From Cytophagaceae bacterium ABcell3 (GTDB lineage: Bacteria; Bacteroidota; Bacteroidia; Cytophagales; Cytophagaceae), in the NCBI GenBank assembly GCA_030913385.1, contig CP133159.1:310001-374000 (forward strand): DNA of 64,000 bases, given 5' to 3'. The position numbers were made by a program, and so were the translations under genes. Every line of letters starts with the position of its first letter. Positions within the stretch are counted from its first letter, which is position 1. Shown piece by piece: positions 52,884-61,426 of the stretch. The notes beneath the pieces are model-generated. The model searched no databases. It saw nothing but the letters and a program-made list of their open reading frames with translations, and was not told the origin of the DNA.

Positions 52884-53786
52884 ATGAACAGGAAGTTGAT
52901 GTTAACCACCGCTGGCATATACTTGGCAATAGCCGGTCTGGTATTTTCTGTTTCAGCAGTTTTTAAAGAACAACCTATTAGGGCCTCTGTAAAACCTAAC
53001 AGGATTGTGGCAGGAGATAATATTTACTTTGCTGACAGTACACGAAATGCCGAACATGTGAAGTGGGAGTTTGGCAATGGTGAAAGCACCGAGGAAGAAA
53101 AAGGCAAATACGCTTTTGCTGAAGCTGGCAACTATTTGGTGAAACTAACTGTGGACAAAAAAAAGGAAAAGACATTTTTGGTTCAAGTGATGCCACCGCC
53201 ACCAGTTGCAAGTGGCGACTCTATGATTATGATAATTGCCGGCACATCCGGCATTGCTGGGCAAAAAATTCACTTTAAGGCTTTAGGCAAAGGCATTGAA
53301 TGGTGTGAATGGAAATTCGGAGTTAGCGGGAAAATAGACGCGAGAAACCCTGAAGCTTTCTATACATTCAGAAAACCGGGGGTATATAACGTAACACTGG
53401 AAACTAATCTCAACAAGAACAAACCTGCCAAACACAAGATTACCATTTTGCCACAATATGAGGTTACTGAACCTGTATTGACAGAAAAAAAACCTAAAAA
53501 AAGTGGCGGGGGCGGCGGGGGCGCACCATCTAGTGGAGACCTGCTGGATGTACTTCAGGCAATCGCACGAGGCGAGAATTTTAACGCTAATTACAAATTA
53601 GCGGTTAACAAGTTTTTATGCGCTAATCCTAATACACCAGTAGTAGTAAACGATGCCATGTCTTCTGACTTTTACAGCTACTGTCAAAATCTTAAAATTA
53701 AAACTGGGCAAACTGTTGCCGATGTTCAAACCGAAATAAACCCAAATACCAACTGTGTTTCTAGGTTGATCATTAAACACCAATAG
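52884..53786 (+). CDS. T6SS(iii) membrane-anchored PKD-domain protein (TssP/TssQ candidate)
   Basis: A 300-residue protein with an N-terminal anchor (residues 6-25) and two PKD-like beta domains: residues 33-108 (VKWEFGNGESTEEEKGKYAF) and 112-195 (CEWKFGVSGKIDARNPEAFYTFRKPGVYNVTL). A Pro/Lys/Gly linker (PKKSGGGGGGAP) leads to a small C-terminal globular domain (about 215-300) with three cysteines. It has no lipobox. PKD proteins are regular members of Bacteroidota T6SS loci. It is probably the periplasmic arm of the membrane complex. The Tss letter cannot be fixed from sequence alone. Confidence 0.65.
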   Translation: MNRKLMLTTAGIYLAIAGLVFSVSAVFKEQPIRASVKPNRIVAGDNIYFADSTRNAEHVKWEFGNGESTEEEKGKYAFAEAGNYLVKLTVDKKKEKTFLVQVMPPPPVASGDSMIMIIAGTSGIAGQKIHFKALGKGIEWCEWKFGVSGKIDARNPEAFYTFRKPGVYNVTLETNLNKNKPAKHKITILPQYEVTEPVLTEKKPKKSGGGGGGAPSSGDLLDVLQAIARGENFNANYKLAVNKFLCANPNTPVVVNDAMSSDFYSYCQNLKIKTGQTVADVQTEINPNTNCVSRLIIKHQ

Positions 53787-53821
53787 TCTTTAAAAAAACC
53801 AATAAGCATTAACAAACGACA

Positions 53822-56206
53822 ATGAGCAGAGTTCTCTTAACTTATTTCCTGCTACTTACTGCATTTTATGTAACAGGCCAAAGTCCAACAGTGGCTCCAC
53901 GAAAAATAAAGTCTGTGGAAAAAAAGCCGCAAAGCTATGAGTATCCGACCGAAAAACCTGCAAGTAAAAACAATAAAGAAATAGAAAAGCCTTGGGTAGT
54001 ATACTCGGCAAGAAGCAACAATATTACTTATACGGACAAGTCACTTTCTTCCCCGCTTGCAAAAGTACAGTTTTTGGACAGCTTTTATGTCGCTAAAGAA
54101 ACCGATGTCGCTTTAGAGCTCATTAAATATAACCCAAGCAACTTAACTTCAATCAATAAAATAAACAGTGAAGATAATGTTGAGTACATTGGATGGGTAA
54201 GTCGTGCAAATTTGTTGCTTAACGACAAAAGCTTTTTAGATGCCAGTTCACTCCGCCCAACGAAATATGTTACCGTCTTAAACGGTTCCGAAATATTTAG
54301 TAGTTTAAAAAGCTATAGCAATGGCGACAAAATCAAGCTGTACTCAGACCCGGAACTTGTAAGGGAACTGCCTAAAAAAACATGCTTGTTTAATGAAATC
54401 GTATATGTTTACAAAAACCACGAAGGCAGGTCACTAATAGGGAAACAAGCCTCTTTTCAGACTGGTAGCGCAGGGGCTGTTATGCTAGGCTGGATACCTT
54501 CCGACTTTATTGCATCTTGGGGAATAGGATTGTGTGTAGAGCCTCACTCAGTAGAAGAAGACACCATTCATCAGTTTTTATTTCCTTCTACCAAGCATGC
54601 CTATAATTTCTCCACACAGCAGTCCTCCGCCGTACCGTTACAAAAAGGAGCCTGTGGTTATAACCCTCCATGGCCGGGCTTACCAGTGTTTGGAACTTCA
54701 AGAATGACCATTCAGAACCGCCCATATAATGTTTTGCATACAGGAACCGTCCTAAACGCCTTTGAAAACAGCAATGCTTATATCTTCAATATAAAAGGCA
54801 ATAAAATACATTATTCAGACCTCTGTAATATGATCAACAATAGAGCAAAAACAAATATAGTTTTTGCTTTGAACAGCGGCGAAGATACAAGAGCTTATTT
54901 GCCTATTTTCCTAAACACACTACAGGAACTGGATACTTATCTTAAATCTAACATGGATGGCGAAAATTTTAGATATGGCTTTTATGATTGTTCAAAACCT
55001 GGCAATAACCAGAAACAATTTCATACAAGCTTTTCTAAGATCCTACCCGAGCTTACGAGCGTATCAAAGAATAGTGTAGAGTTTAAAAGACAAGCTTCTG
55101 CTTCAGGTATTATGGATGGACTTAACGGCATAGCTGACTATTTTACAGGCCACGAAGAAGAAACCAATATTGTAGTAATGATCAGCACTAAAGGTGACGA
55201 TGGCTACATAGAGAACAGCTATAAAACAAGAAAGCTAGCAGAAACATTAGCCTCTAAAAACGTTAGGCTGATGTTTTACCAACCATACTCCTCTTCAGAA
55301 GATAAATACGAAGCTTTTATCAGCCAATCTAAAAGCCTTTTAGTAAAAACCGCTGAAAAAGCAGACCCTGCCAAAGAGGAGCTCATGGTCGGAAATATCC
55401 GCCAAAGGAATTACCCTAATTCTTTCAGAAGTATAGAAACAGGAGCCAGTAACCTATACTGCTTGGACTACCCTGAAAACTCAAACCATCAAGGCTTTCT
55501 GGTGTTTCCTACAGTAGGAAACAAAACCGATGCGGATTACTTATTGCGTGCTTTTGATAATTTGATATCTCAAATAAAATCCGAAAATAACCAAGTAATA
55601 GAGTCCGTCAGTAAAGTTTTTAACAGCCCGGGCGTTTTCAACAGCAAGCCCAATGCAATATTTACTAGTTATTTTGGCGGAAACAACTCACTGCCTGCCA
55701 ATATGGAAAATAAATTTAGAAACATAAATCACAACTTCTTCGCCAAAGGAGTTGCCATATATCCATCAGACACCATTAAATACTTTAAACAAAGCCTGCT
55801 TCTTTCGGAAGAAGAATACCTGGACATGCTAATAACATTCAAAAGCATGAGGTTAGATCTCCTAAGCAATAATTTAAGTGCGGCCAATCAAAAAACCTGC
55901 TATAATTCCATGGTTAAAACAATGAAAAAAACACTTCCTGGTAATAAAGATGACTTTTATAACAACCTAAAACTTTCAACTTTTATATATAAAGCTTTTG
56001 GGTATTCATCCACCAATACAAGCTTGAAATCATTAAAGCCTAGCCATCTAGCATCAGCTTCAATTCCTAAACATCAGTTTAAGAAGGTTTTTGAAGAGCT
56101 AAACGCAAGGCTTGACAAGTTTTATGCCATACACAATAACGAGCAATTTATCCATCGGTCAAACGGTGTTACTTATTATAAAATAACTGAAGACTATTTG
56201 CCTTGA
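53822..56206 (+). CDS. tssR: T6SS(iii) periplasmic/outer-membrane protein TssR
   Basis: TssR is the large exported component of the Bacteroidota membrane complex. The 794-residue protein has a signal peptide (residues 1-20, cleaved near FYVTGQ). An N-terminal SH3-like region (YSARSNNITYTDKSLSSPLAKVQFLDSFYV) follows. A von-Willebrand-A-like domain begins near residue 340 (NIVFALNSGEDTRAYLPIFLNTLQEL, then NIVVMISTKGDDG). A helical C-domain ends the protein. It sits 35 bases after the PKD gene. Identification is by architecture and gene order. Confidence 0.8.
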   Translation: MSRVLLTYFLLLTAFYVTGQSPTVAPRKIKSVEKKPQSYEYPTEKPASKNNKEIEKPWVVYSARSNNITYTDKSLSSPLAKVQFLDSFYVAKETDVALELIKYNPSNLTSINKINSEDNVEYIGWVSRANLLLNDKSFLDASSLRPTKYVTVLNGSEIFSSLKSYSNGDKIKLYSDPELVRELPKKTCLFNEIVYVYKNHEGRSLIGKQASFQTGSAGAVMLGWIPSDFIASWGIGLCVEPHSVEEDTIHQFLFPSTKHAYNFSTQQSSAVPLQKGACGYNPPWPGLPVFGTSRMTIQNRPYNVLHTGTVLNAFENSNAYIFNIKGNKIHYSDLCNMINNRAKTNIVFALNSGEDTRAYLPIFLNTLQELDTYLKSNMDGENFRYGFYDCSKPGNNQKQFHTSFSKILPELTSVSKNSVEFKRQASASGIMDGLNGIADYFTGHEEETNIVVMISTKGDDGYIENSYKTRKLAETLASKNVRLMFYQPYSSSEDKYEAFISQSKSLLVKTAEKADPAKEELMVGNIRQRNYPNSFRSIETGASNLYCLDYPENSNHQGFLVFPTVGNKTDADYLLRAFDNLISQIKSENNQVIESVSKVFNSPGVFNSKPNAIFTSYFGGNNSLPANMENKFRNINHNFFAKGVAIYPSDTIKYFKQSLLLSEEEYLDMLITFKSMRLDLLSNNLSAANQKTCYNSMVKTMKKTLPGNKDDFYNNLKLSTFIYKAFGYSSTNTSLKSLKPSHLASASIPKHQFKKVFEELNARLDKFYAIHNNEQFIHRSNGVTYYKITEDYLP

Positions 56207-56210
56207 TGTA

Positions 56211-57167
56211 ATGGAAATTTTAGATAAAAACATATTAGAGAGGCTTCAGCACACCATTATTGATATGGACTTGGACCTGACTGCCGAATCTATAGTTTCA
56301 GGTTTAGAGCGGCTAGGCATTCCGCCAGAACAAATAGTTGTTCAAAACAAGAACACCTCTAAAAGGCCGTGCAGAAAGGACGTTTCTTGTTTTCATACAG
56401 ATTTTATAGAATATGACGATAAAGAATACCTCTTCCTGCATGCTAACAGAGACGGTGTCTACGACTCTTTACCCGAGAATATATTCCATCAAGAAAAAGG
56501 CGGGCGAACAGAAAAGAACAAATATGAGGTAATCGACCAAATAAAAACCCACAAACAGGAAGAGGAAGATGCCAGGAAATTCTTTTTGCCATTTGAATGT
56601 GAGTACCAGCATATAAAAAATTTGCTGTATACAATAGAAGAAGATTTTGAAAAAGATGTCAATAACCCAAAACTGATCAAAATATTTTCCAATTTATGGC
56701 CAGTTTTAAACAGGCTAGACGATCATCATGGCTATATTTTTCTAAGAATCATACCCATGATCAATATTATTAGAAATGATTTTGAGTTGGTGGCAAGAAG
56801 TATGGGAATGATTCTCGATGCAGAAATTGATATTATCCCTTATATAAAACCATTACCAGCAGAGGAGACTGCAACTGTCCCTCTAGGCGTAGGTGAATTA
56901 GGAAAAAACATGATAACCAGTGGGCCAATAAGCGATGGCGAAACTGACCTAATCATAAAAGTAAACACCTTGCACGGTAATAATATGAAACAGTTCCTAA
57001 AAGGGGGTAAAAAAGAAGGGCTTGTGGAAGAAATAGCAGATTTTTTTATTGGTGCCAATTATTTTATTAAAGTTGAGGTAACATGCAAGGAGCAGAATTT
57101 TTCCGGCTTTAATCTCAACAAAGATCAAGTACTATTAGGTGTAAACTCTGTTCTGCAACCTTCTTAG
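56211..57167 (+). CDS. tssG: Probable T6SS baseplate protein TssG (Bacteroidota type)
   Basis: A 318-residue soluble protein, last of the plus-strand operon, 4 bases after tssR. Every other conserved baseplate gene (tssE, tssF, tssK) is accounted for, and the one still missing is tssG. The size and an RKFFLPFECEYQHIKNLL segment near residue 122 fit it. N-terminal part: LERLQHTIIDMDLDLTAES; C-terminal part: a beta-rich domain (TDLIIKVNTLHGNNMKQFLKGG). It shares little with proteobacterial TssG, so the assignment is by elimination and context. It converges on tssF. Confidence 0.6.
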   Translation: MEILDKNILERLQHTIIDMDLDLTAESIVSGLERLGIPPEQIVVQNKNTSKRPCRKDVSCFHTDFIEYDDKEYLFLHANRDGVYDSLPENIFHQEKGGRTEKNKYEVIDQIKTHKQEEEDARKFFLPFECEYQHIKNLLYTIEEDFEKDVNNPKLIKIFSNLWPVLNRLDDHHGYIFLRIIPMINIIRNDFELVARSMGMILDAEIDIIPYIKPLPAEETATVPLGVGELGKNMITSGPISDGETDLIIKVNTLHGNNMKQFLKGGKKEGLVEEIADFFIGANYFIKVEVTCKEQNFSGFNLNKDQVLLGVNSVLQPS

Positions 57168-57409
57168 CAAGTAGGAAATGGTTTAGTTTTTCATGGCATA
57201 GAAAATAACTATGGCACGCTGAAAAACGCCCAAAATGTTGACTTATTTTTTTTTGTATAAAAATTATGAGGGATAGGTACAAGGGTTTTTCGGTCATTTC
57301 TTAATTTACCGTGTACAGTAAATTGAGAGACTTTTAATCCAAATCTTTTAAAATTGTTTCTCAGGCAGGGCATTGTTCGATGCCCTACTAGGCAGTCAAT
57401 CATGATTTC

Positions 57410-59251
57410 TTAATCTACAAGGACAATCTTAAAGCTAAGGTTAAGCGATGACCGCAGTTCCATTTTTGATTTAAAATTATTGATAATCCCCTGCCACTCA
57501 TTTTCTTCCATTGCTTCTAGTGACCTCCTTTTTTTCTTCAGGTGTACCTCTACACATCTAACTAAGCCTTCGGCAGGGTTTTCACTAACCATGAGCCCTT
57601 TTTTTACACTAACAGAAGATATTTTATCGCCCAATTCATACATACAAAAAGCTTTAATATCCTCGGCGGTAACAATCTTGTTGTGACTGAGCATAGCATA
57701 TTTATAAGCCTCTATATGCCTAGAAGGCTCTAAAGCCCGTTTTCCTCCACGTGTATTGGTAAGCAAAATGCAGCTATTGTTTTTAACAGCACTACCGAAA
57801 TCCTGCTTAAGGATACTACCTGCATGTATGCCGTTGGCATATACACTATTTGTAACCCAGTATTCTAAGTGAAAATTCTCGCTCTTTTTCTGATATTCTA
57901 CAGTAACATATTGACAGCTATCTTGGTGGGCGGTACTATTTTTATTGATTCGTTGCCCTATTTGTGCAAGCAATCGCTCTATGTCCTTTACGGCACTATT
58001 TACTGTATCCTGACCAAAGGTAGAAAAAGCAGCCGCTTCATCCCTGATCAAATCTGCAAGATATAATAAAAACTCCCTTGCGCCTCGCGCATCAATCCGC
58101 TCTGTACCATTCATCCTCACAGAGTAAGAACCAATGTTTCTCTGGTCCGCTTCGGTATAAGGTATTTGTTTATACTGCTTATTAGTACTATCAGTCAAAC
58201 TTTTTACGGAGAGGAAAAACTCATACCCTTCGGTTTTAAAAGGCATCACGTTATTAATGCCTTTAAGCCTTTGCTGTTGCCTTTTAACAAGCCGATTAAC
58301 AACTGGAAAGGCATTACATGAAATCTGAAAGTCATGCAAAATACGGTCTTCGATATTGGATGGAGCAAGAACTTGTATCCATAGCATTCGGTCTTTACGA
58401 AAATCTTCTAACTCCGAAGGAAGGAACAGGTCTTCTAACTCCTCAGGGAAATATCTCATAAGGTTTGCTACATCAGCTTTTTGCTTTTCTGTTCTTATAG
58501 AGACAAAATGATCATCATACAAATGCTTAACTTCCCTTTCTATCAATACCGTTGGGTCATATTCAGAAAAAAGGTTGCCTTCTTGTATTTTTTCGTCATA
58601 TACAACTCCTTTGGTCGTGTTAATTTTATGACCATTGATATAAAATTCTGCAGCGTGTAAAACCTGAAAAAGCGGTCTTTTTGAATCGGTATTTTTTAGG
58701 TCAAAAAACAAGTTTAACCTATCGATATCTTTAATCTCAGCATGAAGCTTAACCCCTACCCAGATATTTCTATTTTGCGTTTCATAAGATTGCCCATTAG
58801 CTAACAAAGTTTTCTGACCAAAGTCATCCACTGCATATAGCTTATTGCCGATCAAAAGGTTACTAACTTCAGCATTGAAAATTTTCAATTGACCAACTGG
58901 AGTAAAGTTAAAGCTGGACTCAGGCATTCCAGCGCCAGACTTCTTAGAATAAGAGACATAAGTGGTATCCGAAAGCATATCTGAAGGCTCCACACTTACA
59001 GCCTTTGCAACTGCATGAGCAGGGTAAGGGCAGGACAAAATGCCAGGCGTCAACAGAAGGGCTATTTTTTCAAGAATCCTTTTTTCAAAAGTATGAATTT
59101 CTTGATGGGTTTTATGCAGTTCACCGGCCAACCCTTCTACAAGTAAACGAACAATAGGATCAAGCGCTTCGGTATTTTTTACTCCCCATAAAGCCGCCAC
59201 ATGACGCAACATCCTACCTTTAATATCCTCTTTATATATAGCCTCGCTCAT
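57410..59251 (-). CDS. tssF: T6SS baseplate protein TssF
   Basis: TssF forms the baseplate wedge with TssG and TssE. The 613-residue protein begins IYKEDIKGRMLRHVAALWGV, carries the helix TFEKRILEKIALLLTPGILSCPYPAHAVAKA typical of TssF N-domains, and ends in a beta-rich domain with a phage gp6/baseplate-J-like segment (EDIKAFCMYELGDKISSVSVKKG). It follows tssE by 5 bases on the same strand. The pair is convergent to the main plus-strand operon. Confidence 0.85.
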   Translation of the reverse strand: MSEAIYKEDIKGRMLRHVAALWGVKNTEALDPIVRLLVEGLAGELHKTHQEIHTFEKRILEKIALLLTPGILSCPYPAHAVAKAVSVEPSDMLSDTTYVSYSKKSGAGMPESSFNFTPVGQLKIFNAEVSNLLIGNKLYAVDDFGQKTLLANGQSYETQNRNIWVGVKLHAEIKDIDRLNLFFDLKNTDSKRPLFQVLHAAEFYINGHKINTTKGVVYDEKIQEGNLFSEYDPTVLIEREVKHLYDDHFVSIRTEKQKADVANLMRYFPEELEDLFLPSELEDFRKDRMLWIQVLAPSNIEDRILHDFQISCNAFPVVNRLVKRQQQRLKGINNVMPFKTEGYEFFLSVKSLTDSTNKQYKQIPYTEADQRNIGSYSVRMNGTERIDARGAREFLLYLADLIRDEAAAFSTFGQDTVNSAVKDIERLLAQIGQRINKNSTAHQDSCQYVTVEYQKKSENFHLEYWVTNSVYANGIHAGSILKQDFGSAVKNNSCILLTNTRGGKRALEPSRHIEAYKYAMLSHNKIVTAEDIKAFCMYELGDKISSVSVKKGLMVSENPAEGLVRCVEVHLKKKRRSLEAMEENEWQGIINNFKSKMELRSSLNLSFKIVLVD

Positions 59252-59256
59252 GTTTA

Positions 59257-59694
59257 TTAATTATAAGATATAGGACTCAAATACAACTGTGTATGAAAGT
59301 GGTACTTTTCACCAGTCTCTACCAGAACAGCATACACAAAAATATCAACCTGGCGCTTTATGGCTGCATATTTGTCTTTGATAAATTTCTTTTCCACTTC
59401 CGATACTTTAACCTCTACCTCTACATGCTCCAGCTTCTTCTCATTTTCAGAGATAGCGTTCAAGAGAGACTTTCTTAACTTCTCTTCCCATGTTCTCAGG
59501 TTCATGATCAAGTCGAAGTCCATTTCCCAGATTTCACATCCAAACGAAGGATTATGCCTATGCTCCCCATTGTGGCTTACAATGATAAGCTGAAGGTTTT
59601 GAGAAATAGCCTCACCGATATCACACTTTTTCAGCTCTTTATTTTCAAAAATCCGATTAAAATCAAGCGGAATCTTATAATATTCTGTATTCAT
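59257..59694 (-). CDS. tssE: T6SS baseplate protein TssE (gp25-like lysozyme-family)
   Basis: A gp25-like baseplate protein of 145 residues when started at ATG 59694 (MNTEYYKIPLDFNRIFENKELKKCD). The longer frame to 59766 adds an unlikely tryptophan-rich leader. The conserved gp25 features are present: IGEAISQNLQLIIVSHNGEHRHNPSFGCEIWEMDFDL, with the usual Glu-x-Arg position reading GEHRHNP. It is the first gene of the tssE-tssF pair. Confidence 0.78.
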   Translation of the reverse strand: MNTEYYKIPLDFNRIFENKELKKCDIGEAISQNLQLIIVSHNGEHRHNPSFGCEIWEMDFDLIMNLRTWEEKLRKSLLNAISENEKKLEHVEVEVKVSEVEKKFIKDKYAAIKRQVDIFVYAVLVETGEKYHFHTQLYLSPISYN

Positions 59695-59962
59695 TCTTGT
59701 ATATTGCGGATATTTGCCTGCTCCCAGGAACCATTGAATTCGAACCCATAAATTACATGAATACATTTAGAATTCAAACAAAAGAAACAAAAATCAAGAC
59801 CAGCACTTCAAGTCAGCTTATACCTATTGTTAGCAGTTGCACTTGAAGATATCCACTTCTCGATTTATCCCCTACCGCACCCAAAGCCCTACATCACAAC
59901 TTCCAGCACCCATTTACCTAACATTAAGGCAAGCTCATAGTTAGCTATAATAAAGCCCTAAT

Positions 59963-61279
59963 ATGATGATAGGTAGAAACGATTTACTCCACATAAGTCC
60001 GGAAACAGCAAAAGGATATCATCCACTCCAAACGCCAGGAGACCTTGACCCTTTAATGGAAAGAATAGGCGAGGCCAAGTATGTATTACTGGGAGAAGCT
60101 ACCCATGGCACGCATGAATATTATACATGGAGGGCCGAAATATCTAAACGACTGATACAAGAAAAAGGGTTTTCTTTTATTGCTGTAGAAGGGGACTGGC
60201 CCGATTGCTACAAAATCAATCGATGGGTAAAAGGGTATAAAGATGCCGGAGAAAAAATCACCGATGTTTTAAAAGAGATTAAACGATGGCCAACTTGGAT
60301 GTGGGCAAACTGGGAAACAGTAGCGCTGACGCAATGGATGCAGGTGCACAACCAAGGTTTAGCCAATGACAAAAAAATAGGATTTTATGGACTAGATGTT
60401 TATAGCCTATGGGAATCTATGGAAACTATTGTTTCTTATTTGGAAAAAGAAGACCCAGAAACTGCCAAATATGCGAAACGAGCCATAGACTGTTTTGAAC
60501 CATACGATATGCAAGAGGACGCTTATGCTTCTGTAATGAACACCCTTGACCCGACCTGTAAAGAAGAGGTGGTAAAACTGCTGATGGAGGTAAGAAAAAA
60601 CGCAGACCAGTATAATGGAGATAGTGAAGCTGGGTTAAATACAGAAATCAATGCGCTGGTTATTAACAACGCCGAAAAATACTACCGGGCTATGTCTCAG
60701 TTTGGAGACATTTCATGGAATGTGCGAGACAGACATATGACCGAAACGCTGAACGCCCTTATGGATTTCCATGGTCCTGACGCTAAAGTTATCGTATGGG
60801 AGCACAACACCCATATTGGTGACGCCAGATATACAGACATGGCAGACGACGGTTTGCTGAATGTCGGGCAGCTAGTTAGGCAGCAGCATGACGAAAAAGA
60901 TGTGGTGCTGGTGGGATTTGGATCTTATGAAGGCTCTGTCATCGCTGGACGAATGTGGGGAGCTGAAATGGAGGAAATGGAAGTACCGCCAGCCGCAAAA
61001 AACAGCGTAGAAGATATACTGCACGCTGTATCTTCAGACAATAAGCTGTTAATATTTAAGGACAATGAAAACCTAAAAAATGTATTCGAAAGCTGGTTGC
61101 AACATCGAGCTATCGGGGTTGTCTATGACCCCAAGAGAGAAAAGCACAATTACGTACCAACTAAACTCGCAAAAAGGTATGATGCTTTTCTTTATATAGA
61201 CAAGTCAAAAGCGGTACACCCGCTGCACATAAAACCCGATGGATTGCTTACGCCAGAAACTTTTCCTTTTGGGGTATAG
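59963..61279 (+). CDS. Erythromycin esterase family protein
   Basis: A 438-residue cytosolic enzyme of the erythromycin-esterase/succinoglycan-biosynthesis family. Visible family residues are GEATHGTHEYYTWRAEISKRLI (general-base and metal-site histidines near residue 45), VEGDWPDCYKINRWVKG, WANWETVALTQWMQVHN and WEHNTHIGDARYTDM. Members range from macrolide esterases to hydrolases of unknown substrate, so a resistance role should not be assumed. It stands alone with an intrinsic terminator shared with the convergent flavoenzyme. Confidence 0.87.
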   Translation: MMIGRNDLLHISPETAKGYHPLQTPGDLDPLMERIGEAKYVLLGEATHGTHEYYTWRAEISKRLIQEKGFSFIAVEGDWPDCYKINRWVKGYKDAGEKITDVLKEIKRWPTWMWANWETVALTQWMQVHNQGLANDKKIGFYGLDVYSLWESMETIVSYLEKEDPETAKYAKRAIDCFEPYDMQEDAYASVMNTLDPTCKEEVVKLLMEVRKNADQYNGDSEAGLNTEINALVINNAEKYYRAMSQFGDISWNVRDRHMTETLNALMDFHGPDAKVIVWEHNTHIGDARYTDMADDGLLNVGQLVRQQHDEKDVVLVGFGSYEGSVIAGRMWGAEMEEMEVPPAAKNSVEDILHAVSSDNKLLIFKDNENLKNVFESWLQHRAIGVVYDPKREKHNYVPTKLAKRYDAFLYIDKSKAVHPLHIKPDGLLTPETFPFGV

Positions 61280-61322
61280 GGTGAAAAAGTATGCAGCAGT
61301 CCTATTGCGTGGGCAAAAAGAA

Positions 61323-61354
61323 AAAAACAGCCAAGCATATACTTGGCTGTTTTT
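61323..61354. terminator. Bidirectional intrinsic terminator
   Basis: AAAAACAGCCAAG (61323-61335) / CTTGGCTGTTTTT (61342-61354): a 13-bp stem with A and T runs on either side, between convergent genes. Suitable for both strands. Confidence 0.85.
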
Positions 61355-61426
61355 AAATTTCTAACAAGTAAAACAATCTCTTTTTTAGAACTTCTGTCAA
61401 AAGAATTCAGCAAACCCTACTTAATT

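Noticed and set aside
59695..59766. Longer start for tssE
   Set aside because: The added residues are tryptophan- and cysteine-rich and unlike gp25 proteins; the Met at 59694 fits.
59963..61279. Macrolide resistance gene
   Set aside because: The erythromycin-esterase fold is present, but most chromosomal family members have unknown substrates, so a resistance claim is not supported.
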